Below, piece by piece: positions 1-5,630 of a stretch of 24,211 bases of DNA (position 1 is the first letter of the stretch; each line of letters opens with the position of its first letter). Source of the DNA: Erysipelotrichaceae bacterium UBA4808 (GTDB lineage: Bacteria > Bacillota_I > Bacilli_A > Erysipelotrichales > Erysipelotrichaceae); the NCBI GenBank assembly GCA_002402585.1, contig DHGC01000055.1, positions 2,051 through 26,261 of the forward strand. Direction: 5' to 3'. A program made the translations under genes and the position numbers. Below the pieces are notes generated by a model, which saw only the letters and a program-made list of their open reading frames with translations, had not been told where the DNA came from and ran no database searches.

Positions 1-140
1 GCGGCTACGCCGGAGTTGATCCACAATAAAGTGGGATCGTTCACAGGAACCAAGGAAGCTCCAGGTTCGATCATGTGATTCTGCTTTTTAAAGTAATCTA
101 GAAACAACTGTCTGACTTCATTTCCACTGCGATGTTGCAT
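1..140 (-). CDS. alaS: Alanyl-tRNA synthetase, N-terminal fragment
   Basis: The first 46 codons of a gene that runs off the left edge of the window. It begins MQHRSGNEVRQLFLDYF and continues through SLVPVNDPTLLWINSGVA, the highly conserved class II alanyl-tRNA synthetase N-terminus that contains the start of the aminoacylation core (motif 1 region). The enzyme charges tRNA-Ala with alanine in the cytoplasm. The ATG at 140-138 has a strong ribosome binding site (GGAGGAAAGAT) just upstream. It is preceded by a T-box leader with an alanine (GCC) specifier, which independently supports the identification. The rest of the catalytic domain, the editing domain and the C-Ala domain are outside the window. 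Confidence 0.95.
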   Translation of the reverse strand, partial: MQHRSGNEVRQLFLDYFKKQNHMIEPGASLVPVNDPTLLWINSGVA

Positions 141-157
141 ATCTTTCCTCCAATAAA

Positions 158-352
158 AAAACGTTCCTACAGGAACGTTTAACACGCGGTACCATCCTGC
201 TTTGTCCTTCGACACAGCTTTTTTCCTTAACGCGGACAAGACGGAAGTTTGACTTCTCTCTAAAGTGGCTTCAGATATTAAGCTTGGAAACTTTCACCAC
301 ACGTTTCCTCTCTATAAAAGCGGCTTACCTTACTCTTCTTTAGTACGATTTC
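158..352 (-). promoter_or_regulatory. T-box riboswitch leader of alaS (alanine specifier GCC)
   Basis: On the minus strand the leader carries the T-box core GGATGGTACCGCG (complement of 185-197). It is followed by a terminator hairpin AAACGTTCC-TGTA-GGAACGTTT with a T run (complement of 159-180). Further upstream, GAAGCCAC places GCC (complement of 267-269) in a specifier-loop context followed by A, as in other T-boxes. GCC is an alanine codon, matching the downstream alaS. The UGGU sequence of the T-box pairs with the ACCA end of tRNA-Ala (A73). Uncharged tRNA-Ala should stabilise the antiterminator and allow alaS transcription. The 5' boundary is estimated from the promoter. Confidence 0.9.
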
Positions 353-358
353 GTCATA

Positions 359-386
359 AGTATAGCACAGAACCCTTAAATTTCAA
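359..386 (-). promoter_or_regulatory. Sigma-A promoter for alaS, inside the trpS 3' end
   Basis: Minus-strand TTGAAA (complement of 381-386), a 16-bp spacer and TATACT (complement of 359-364), with a TGC extended -10 directly upstream. The -35 lies within the last codons of trpS and the -10 lies just beyond its stop. Transcription would start near 352 and produce the T-box leader. I see no hairpin terminator between trpS and this promoter. Confidence 0.75.
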
Positions 387-1359
387 TGCCCACTTTTGTC
401 TGCACCTCCACAAGCGTCGCATGTGCGATGCCTTGTGCCGAGGCTTTGCCCTGAACCAGAACCTCAGTGAGGATGTTTAGATCGAGGAGTTCTTTGTAAG
501 AAGTTTGAAGTTGGATCAGTAATTTCTCGACTTCATCGGCGACAGCTTTCTTAAGCGTTCCATAACCTTGACCTTTGAATTGTTCAACCAATGTATCAAT
601 CGATATTCCAGAAAGTGCGGAGTGAATGGTTAAAAGATTGGCGACCCCGGGTTGATGTTTAGGATCGTAGTTGATTTCATTGATCGAGTCCGTAACCGCC
701 GACATGACTTTTTTACGTGCGACTTTAGGTTCATCCAAGAGATAGATACAGCCTTTATCGCTGGCATCGGACTTACTCATTTTCTTGCTTGGATCACTTA
801 AAGACATGATGCGTGCGCCTTGCTTGGGAATCAAAGGTTCAGGAACCTTGAATGTTTCACCATAACGATTGTTGAAGCGAACCGCCACATCACGTGTGAG
901 CTCGACATGTTGTTTCTGATCATCGCCAACAGGAACATAATCAGGTTGATACGCTAGGATATCCGCTGCCATCAAGGTTGGATAGACATAAAAACCAGAA
1001 CTTAAGCCTTCTTCACCTTTACTCAGTTTATCTTTATACTGGGTCATGCGATTGAGTTCACCCAAATAGATGTTGCAGCTTAGAATGAAGCCCAATTGAG
1101 CTTGTTCCATGATATCGGATTGCATGAAGATCTTGGTTTTCTTTGGATCCAAACCACAGGCCAGATACAAAAGAACGGTGTCCCGAAGATTCTTGCGCAA
1201 TGTTTCTGGGTCTTGATAGACCGTTAGGGTATGCAGGTTGGCAATGAAGACGTACATATCAAACTCATCTTGATATTTCACAAATTCTTTGAGGGCTCCG
1301 ATGTAGTTACCCAAGGTCAATTGACCACTTGGCTTGATGCCACTTAACATGCGTTTCAT
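376..1359 (-). CDS. trpS: Tryptophanyl-tRNA synthetase
   Basis: Charges tRNA-Trp with tryptophan in the cytoplasm; a class I synthetase, 327 residues, normal for the family. The N-terminus MKRMLSGIKPSGQLTLGNYIG contains the HIGH-equivalent region (residues 11-20), and KKMSKSD at 192-198 is the KMSKS loop that holds ATP. The sequence between them fits the Rossmann fold with the tryptophan-binding region (GDDQKQHVELTRD around 145-157). I chose the ATG at 1359-1357 because GGAGGAAACAAAC sits directly upstream. An in-frame upstream ATG at 1389 would lie inside the T-box terminator and has no binding site. A tryptophan T-box precedes it, and alaS lies downstream in the same direction. Confidence 0.97.
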   Translation of the reverse strand: MKRMLSGIKPSGQLTLGNYIGALKEFVKYQDEFDMYVFIANLHTLTVYQDPETLRKNLRDTVLLYLACGLDPKKTKIFMQSDIMEQAQLGFILSCNIYLGELNRMTQYKDKLSKGEEGLSSGFYVYPTLMAADILAYQPDYVPVGDDQKQHVELTRDVAVRFNNRYGETFKVPEPLIPKQGARIMSLSDPSKKMSKSDASDKGCIYLLDEPKVARKKVMSAVTDSINEINYDPKHQPGVANLLTIHSALSGISIDTLVEQFKGQGYGTLKKAVADEVEKLLIQLQTSYKELLDLNILTEVLVQGKASAQGIAHATLVEVQTKVGIEI

Positions 1360-1375
1360 GTTTGTTTCCTCCAAT

Positions 1376-1574
1376 AAAAAAATGTTCAACAGGGACGCTT
1401 CAACGTGGTACCACCCTCTTTATCGAACATCGATCACTTCACCATAACGCTGGTTCGCGTAAGCCTTGCTTAAACTCCTGAAGTCCACTTCATCTTTGTC
1501 TCTTGTATCCTTCGCACCAATCAAGATATCGCTTGTGTCCTAGACAAAGACTACTTTTCTTCATTCACGGTCTT
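1376..1574 (-). promoter_or_regulatory. T-box riboswitch leader of trpS (tryptophan specifier TGG)
   Basis: The minus strand has the T-box core AGGGTGGTACCACG (complement of 1404-1417). Complementary arms ATGTTC and GAACAT (complements of 1425-1430 and 1382-1387) precede a run of T, forming the terminator. The specifier is TGG (complement of 1485-1487) within GAAGTGGACTTC, followed by A. TGG is the tryptophan codon and matches trpS. The 3' edge is just before the ribosome binding site; the 5' edge is inferred from the promoter. The T-box bulge reads UGGU, which would pair best with A73, whereas bacterial tRNA-Trp usually has G73. Confidence 0.9.
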
Positions 1575-1580
1575 TTTCAT

Positions 1581-1589
1581 AGTTTAGCA
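1581..1589 (-). promoter_or_regulatory. Extended -10 promoter for trpS
   Basis: Minus-strand TGC-TAAACT (complement of 1581-1589) is an extended -10 element placed just upstream of the T-box leader and just downstream of the permease terminator. No good -35 is visible at the usual distance. Confidence 0.5.
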
Positions 1590-1590
1590 T

Positions 1591-1612
1591 AAAAAAAGTG
1601 TGCGAACACACT
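1591..1612 (-). terminator. Intrinsic terminator of the amino-acid permease gene
   Basis: Minus-strand AGTGTG-TTCG-CACACT followed by a run of T. The stem has six base pairs with a UUCG loop. The permease stop codon TAG (complement of 1611-1613) overlaps the first bases of the hairpin. Confidence 0.85.
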
Positions 1613-3005
1613 AATTTTTAGGTCGAACCAACAAGCCAGATAAGATGGCTACGATTGAGATGATCAGATAGATGGCAACCGAAGGATTCAAGAAACCCCC
1701 ATAGATCGCGGTTAGAGCTCCAAAGATGGCAAGGAGTGGGAAGACCAAGCCCTCCAATTTCGAGGTGATTTTACCATGGATGAATTCTTTGATGATGCCC
1801 ATGAAGATCAACACCAAGAAAAGATAGATCAGGATAATGGCGATTTCATCGACATTGATGCCCGTGAACATCGTCCAATTCAGATGAATGACACCCACGG
1901 TTGCCGCAAAGTGTAGAAACAACCATATCAACGAAACGATAAAGGTGAAGAGTCCAGCGAACATCGGTACATCTGTCTTTGCATCCACTTTCGCGAAATG
2001 TTTGGCTCCGATGATTTCATTACGGACACCCAAAGCATAAGGTAAGCGTATATAAGCAAGGATCAAACCATTGGCCGTTCCTAAGACAGAAATAACGATG
2101 GCCAATAAGACGATGCGATAACCGATTGGACCAAGGAATTGTTCCGCAAAGACGGAGACAGCCCCATCACCCAAGGCCAAGACTTGATCCGGTCCCAAGA
2201 CCGCATTGATCGCAACGAAATAACTGATGTAGATAAGCATAATCATCAAAGGCGCGAAGGTCAAGGCTAAAGGAAGATTCCGCTTAGGATTCTTAATTTC
2301 ATGTGTAATGGAAGGTGCGACCTGCCAGCCATCATACGAATATGCAACTGGGACCAAGGCCGCAAAGAAACCAGCCCCGATATGACCTAAATCTGTCACA
2401 TGATTCACGGCAACTGGATCACCAAAGAACAAGCCTAAAAAACCTAAAAGTACGAGGGCTCCAAGTTTGGTAAACATCGAGATATTTTGAAACTTACCAG
2501 CTGCTTTCGTTTGAAAGAGATTAAAGAGAAAGAAGAAGGCAAAGATGATCAAGGTTAAGATCCACTGCGTCAAATTGAATGGAAAGACCCATTCTGGAAT
2601 GGAACCTATGTTTAAACCAAAAAACAAAGCTGGATTGGTCCAATCAAACAACAAGGACATGTACATCGCCCCGACCCATGATATGACCGCGACTAATGCT
2701 GGATAATAAAGAATCGTTTGAAACCAACCGGCCAAATAACCCAGTTGTTTACCCCAGGTCATTTCGCAATAAGTGATCAAACCCCCAACATGTTCATCAC
2801 GCCGTGCCAAAACCGCGATGCTCAAGCCACCAAAGATGATGCCAAAACCACCGAGTGCCCAAGCAAGGACTCCGAGGAAGACCGAGCCATTGACGGCTTG
2901 CAAGATGTTATCGGTCTTAAAAAAGATCCCCGAACCAATGACGATGCCGACAATCATCGCAATGGTTGTGATTAAGCCAAACTTACGTTGTGTTGTATTT
3001 TCCAT
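1611..3005 (-). CDS. APC-superfamily amino-acid permease
   Basis: A 464-residue integral membrane transporter of the amino acid-polyamine-organocation superfamily. The N-terminus has the helix 1 substrate-binding signature GIVIGSGIFF (residues about 20-29), and about twelve hydrophobic segments follow to the C-terminus. It most resembles amino-acid exchangers of the LAT/SteT type, so uptake or exchange of a neutral amino acid is likely. The exact substrate cannot be read from sequence. The start ATG at 3005-3003 follows AAGGGG at a suitable distance. It forms a single-gene transcription unit with a strong promoter and its own terminator. A near-perfect palindrome overlaps the promoter, suggesting repressor control. 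It lies upstream of trpS on the same strand, but the terminator makes cotranscription unlikely. Confidence 0.88.
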   Translation of the reverse strand: MENTTQRKFGLITTIAMIVGIVIGSGIFFKTDNILQAVNGSVFLGVLAWALGGFGIIFGGLSIAVLARRDEHVGGLITYCEMTWGKQLGYLAGWFQTILYYPALVAVISWVGAMYMSLLFDWTNPALFFGLNIGSIPEWVFPFNLTQWILTLIIFAFFFLFNLFQTKAAGKFQNISMFTKLGALVLLGFLGLFFGDPVAVNHVTDLGHIGAGFFAALVPVAYSYDGWQVAPSITHEIKNPKRNLPLALTFAPLMIMLIYISYFVAINAVLGPDQVLALGDGAVSVFAEQFLGPIGYRIVLLAIVISVLGTANGLILAYIRLPYALGVRNEIIGAKHFAKVDAKTDVPMFAGLFTFIVSLIWLFLHFAATVGVIHLNWTMFTGINVDEIAIILIYLFLVLIFMGIIKEFIHGKITSKLEGLVFPLLAIFGALTAIYGGFLNPSVAIYLIISIVAILSGLLVRPKN

Positions 3006-3028
3006 ATAAACCCCTTAAAAGATAGCTA

Positions 3029-3058
3029 AAGTGTACAGAAGCCATACACTTGCGTCAA
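3029..3058 (-). promoter_or_regulatory. Permease promoter with overlapping palindromic operator
   Basis: Minus-strand TTGACG (complement of 3053-3058), a 17-bp spacer and TACACT (complement of 3030-3035) form a strong sigma-A promoter. A perfect inverted repeat AAGTGTA-N9-TACACTT occupies 3029-3051, covering the -10 and most of the spacer. That is a natural place for a repressor. No regulator for it is evident in the window. Confidence 0.75.
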
Positions 3059-3106
3059 TTGAAATTTACATTTTTTTTGAAACTTTCAGAAAATATTGAA
3101 AATAGT

Positions 3107-3136
3107 TTTACATTAATATCAATTTTCAAGTATAAT
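3107..3136 (+). promoter_or_regulatory. Candidate upstream promoter toward spx
   Basis: TTTACA (3107-3112), an 18-bp spacer and TATAAT (3131-3136) read toward spx. It would give a leader of about 140 nt. An inverted repeat TGAAAAT (3097-3103) / ATTTTCA (3122-3128) brackets its -35. A weak AAGTG/CACTT hairpin near 3200-3220 lies in the leader. I see no open reading frame there. Confidence 0.5.
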
Positions 3137-3234
3137 CGATTAAATTCAACGTATTAACTTAGATACATAAGTAATCATTGTATGGATAAAAATGCATAGA
3201 AGTGTGATATTCTTCACTTTTTATAAATTTCTCT

Positions 3235-3262
3235 TTTAAAAAGTAAGGAGTCTGTGTATAAT
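3235..3262 (+). promoter_or_regulatory. Proximal spx promoter
   Basis: A consensus TATAAT at 3257-3262 with a weak TTTAAA (3235-3240) 16 bp upstream. Transcription would start near 3269. This excludes the upstream ATG at 3264 as the spx start and supports the ATG at 3285, which has its own GGAGG. Confidence 0.6.
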
Positions 3263-3284
3263 TATGAAATATGGAGGACATACC

Positions 3285-3749
3285 ATGATTGTTGTATACA
3301 CTTCCCCAGGCTGTGCCAGTTGCCGCAAGGTAAAACAATGGCTAAAAGATCGTAATCTAAAATACATTGAGAAGAATATCTTTTCAACGTTGTTAAATGA
3401 AAATGAAATTCGTCATCTCTTGATGCGCAGTGAAAACGGAACCGAAGACATCATCTCGAAACGCTCCAAAATCATCCAAGAAAAACAAATCGATATCGAA
3501 GAAATGTCGGTTAAAGATCTTGTGCGTTTCGTACAACAGAATCCTTCGATTCTCAAACGCCCAATCATCATCAATGAGCGCAACTTCTTAGTTGGGTATG
3601 ATGAAGAAGAAATCGGTGCCTTTGTACCTCAAGAATTACGTCGTGTCGCTTGCGATGCATGTACGCCCGATTGCCCAAGTTATGGGCACTGTGGACAGAC
3701 ACGTGATAGCCTTGATCAAGCAAATCAACCACGTCTGAAAGCTGTTTAG
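3285..3749 (+). CDS. spx: Spx-family transcriptional regulator with a four-cysteine tail
   Basis: Spx binds the RNA polymerase alpha C-terminal domain and redirects transcription during disulfide stress. The N-terminal YTSPGCASCRK contains the CxxC redox switch (C10 and C13). RSENGTEDIISKRSK (48-62) and RPIIINERNFLVGYDEEEI (92-110) are the family's conserved blocks. The start at 3285 follows GGAGG and lies downstream of a TATAAT. The protein has 154 residues, about 20 more than Bacillus Spx. The extra C-terminus holds cysteines at 123, 126, 130 and 136 (C-x2-C-x3-C-x5-C), absent from classical Spx. This could bind metal or act as a second thiol switch. It is followed by a terminator and then mnmA. 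The family also includes ArsC-like proteins, but the match to Spx is close. Confidence 0.92.
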   Translation: MIVVYTSPGCASCRKVKQWLKDRNLKYIEKNIFSTLLNENEIRHLLMRSENGTEDIISKRSKIIQEKQIDIEEMSVKDLVRFVQQNPSILKRPIIINERNFLVGYDEEEIGAFVPQELRRVACDACTPDCPSYGHCGQTRDSLDQANQPRLKAV

Positions 3750-3765
3750 AAGAACAGCTTTTTTT
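3738..3765 (+). terminator. Intrinsic terminator of spx
   Basis: AAAGCTGTT (3738-3746), loop TAGAAG, AACAGCTTT (3753-3761) and a T run. The spx stop codon TAG (3747-3749) forms the start of the loop. Confidence 0.88.
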
Positions 3766-3769
3766 ATTA

Positions 3770-3778
3770 TGGTATAAT
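3770..3778 (+). promoter_or_regulatory. Extended -10 promoter of mnmA (leaderless start predicted)
   Basis: TGG-TATAAT is a perfect extended -10 with a consensus hexamer at 3773-3778. Only six bases separate it from the mnmA ATG at 3785, so transcription should start at or within a base or two of the start codon. No Shine-Dalgarno sequence is present. Confidence 0.7.
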
Positions 3779-3784
3779 CATTTT

Positions 3785-4933
3785 ATGAAAATTTTAGTTG
3801 GACTTTCCGGTGGTGTGGATTCCGCCGTCGCAGCATATCTCTTAAAAGAACAAGGTCATGAAGTTGAGTGTGCTTTCATGCGCAATTGGGATTCTTTGAC
3901 CAATAATGACATCTTGGGTAACCCAACCTTGGATGAAGCCATTTGCACGCAGGAACAAGACTATAACGATGCCGTCGAAGTCGCCAAGAAACTTGGCCTG
4001 CCTTTGCATCGTATCGATTTCATCAATGAATACTGGGACGATGTCTTTCAAACCTTCCTAAAAGAGTATGCACGTGGACGCACACCCAATCCCGATATCC
4101 TATGCAATAAATACATCAAGTTCGATGCCTTCTTCAAATTCGCGCAAGAGCGTGGTTTTGACTATGTTGCAACAGGACACTATGCACGTGTCAAACATCA
4201 TGCGGATCATTCTGAATTATTAAAGGCAGTGGATACCAATAAGGACCAAAGCTATTTCTTGTGTCAGATCGATCAAAAAGCCTTACAGAAAACGTTCTTC
4301 CCTTTAGGTGAACTTGAAAAACCCGAAGTAAGAGCGATTGCACTCAAACTGGAATTGAATGTCGCTAAGAAGAAAGACTCCACAGGCATCTGTTTCATTG
4401 GTGAACGTAAGTTCCGAGAATTCTTACGCAATTATCTACCGGCTAAAAGTGGTCAAATTATCGATATTGAAAGTGGTAAGATCATTGGATCGCATATTGG
4501 TGTGTTGTACTATACCCTCGGTCAACGCAAAGGCTTGGATATCAATGCTTTTGAAGGACCTTGGTTTGTCGTTGGCAAGGATGTTCAAACCAATAAACTT
4601 TATGTCGCTCGCAATGAAGACAATCCTTGGTTAAAATCCACGTCATGTGTGGTCAAAGATTTGAATTGGTTCAATCCGCACGCTGAAAAAGCATTCGCTT
4701 GCAAAGCGAAATTTAGATATCGTCAAAAGGACCAAGATGTTCAAATCGAATGGCGTGAAGATGGTTCGATATGGGTCCATTATCCACAAGGTATTTCCGC
4801 TGTAACACCTGGCCAAGAAGCTGTTTTCTACCTTGATCATGTTTGTTTAGGTGGTGGTGTCATCGATGAGATTTATACGAACGGACGCTCTTTGAGTGAA
4901 GCCATTGCAGGAGTCACGAATGCGAGCCTTTGA
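3785..4933 (+). CDS. mnmA: tRNA-specific 2-thiouridylase MnmA
   Basis: Adds sulfur to C2 of the wobble uridine U34 in tRNA-Lys, tRNA-Glu and tRNA-Gln, using ATP and persulfide sulfur. The ATP pyrophosphatase loop SGGVDS is at residues 8-13. The two catalytic cysteines are C107 in NPDILCNKYIKF and C203 in STGICFIG. The C-terminal half contains the tRNA-binding beta-barrel domains. The 382-residue length is typical. The start is firm because the P-loop follows almost immediately, yet there is no ribosome binding site and a TGGTATAAT ends six bases upstream. It is the first gene of a run continuing with a CPBP protease gene (14-bp overlap) and recD2. A cysteine desulfurase partner is not in the window. 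Confidence 0.96.
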   Translation: MKILVGLSGGVDSAVAAYLLKEQGHEVECAFMRNWDSLTNNDILGNPTLDEAICTQEQDYNDAVEVAKKLGLPLHRIDFINEYWDDVFQTFLKEYARGRTPNPDILCNKYIKFDAFFKFAQERGFDYVATGHYARVKHHADHSELLKAVDTNKDQSYFLCQIDQKALQKTFFPLGELEKPEVRAIALKLELNVAKKKDSTGICFIGERKFREFLRNYLPAKSGQIIDIESGKIIGSHIGVLYYTLGQRKGLDINAFEGPWFVVGKDVQTNKLYVARNEDNPWLKSTSCVVKDLNWFNPHAEKAFACKAKFRYRQKDQDVQIEWREDGSIWVHYPQGISAVTPGQEAVFYLDHVCLGGGVIDEIYTNGRSLSEAIAGVTNASL

Positions 4934-5630
4934 TTTACCCTTCTCGAAAAAGAAGATCATCTTTCTGCTCTTTCATTTCACCATGGGGACCTATGCTTTG
5001 TATCCGATGCTCATCGTTGCGATCTTAGCACGATCGAACATGATGGATCTTCTAGGTGATCCACGTGTTGATTTGGTTTATTCCATCGTGCTTCTTGTAT
5101 TGAGTGTTTATCTTACAAAAGACTTTTGGATTGAGATGGGACGTCGTTTCAAGCAAGAACTTTTGTTGAATATCAAAACCATTGGTATCACATTACCTTT
5201 AATGTTGGGGACTTCGATGGTATTGAATTATGTTATTACAACGCTTACAGGTCTGGATGGTTCGCAGAACCAAGGTGAATTAATCAAGATTTTTGGAGAT
5301 TATCCCCTTTTATTAGTGTTTCAAGCCTTGATTTTCGCTCCGATCGTGGAAGAACTCATGTATCGAGGTTTACTCTTTGGTATGCTTCAAAAACGTTCGC
5401 AAATGTTTGCGATCCTATTCAGTTCCTTCTTCTTTGGCATGGCCCATATCTACCCATCACTCTTTGATGGACAATATATGGATCTTGTCTTCTTACCCAC
5501 CTATTTCATGTTGGGTTTCTGGTTAAATCATGCGTATATTAAAAGTAGGAGTCTTTACACACCTGTCCTCATCCATTTCGTAAACAATGCCATCGGTGTC
5601 TTCGCCATCTATCTATCGAGTATCTTGTAA
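4920..5630 (+). CDS. CPBP-family intramembrane glutamic/metalloprotease
   Basis: A 236-residue membrane protein of the CAAX protease / bacteriocin-processing (Abi) family. Motif 1 is EELMYRG (E144, E145, R149), motif 2 is FFGMAH (H176), and a third conserved site is HFVNN (H219 with N222/N223). Hydrophobic segments surround these, with a first helix near residues 12-37. Members cleave prenylated or other membrane-associated peptides; some confer immunity to bacteriocins. The substrate here is unknown. I chose the ATG at 4920 because AGGAG lies at 4909-4913; a GTG at 4896 is possible but lacks a site. The gene overlaps the mnmA end by 14 bp, and its stop overlaps the recD2 start (TAATG), implying cotranscription and translational coupling. 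Confidence 0.9.
   Translation: MRAFDLPFSKKKIIFLLFHFTMGTYALYPMLIVAILARSNMMDLLGDPRVDLVYSIVLLVLSVYLTKDFWIEMGRRFKQELLLNIKTIGITLPLMLGTSMVLNYVITTLTGLDGSQNQGELIKIFGDYPLLLVFQALIFAPIVEELMYRGLLFGMLQKRSQMFAILFSSFFFGMAHIYPSLFDGQYMDLVFLPTYFMLGFWLNHAYIKSRSLYTPVLIHFVNNAIGVFAIYLSSIL

Noticed and set aside
265..480. Plus-strand 71-codon open frame
   Set aside because: It lies antisense to the alaS T-box leader and the trpS 3' end, with no promoter or family resemblance.
3264..3284. Upstream ATG start for spx
   Set aside because: It lies between the -10 (3257-3262) and the expected transcription start; the ATG at 3285 has GGAGG and gives the standard N-terminus.
4896..4919. Upstream GTG start for the CPBP protease
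   Set aside because: The ATG at 4920 has AGGAG at proper spacing, and the GTG has none.
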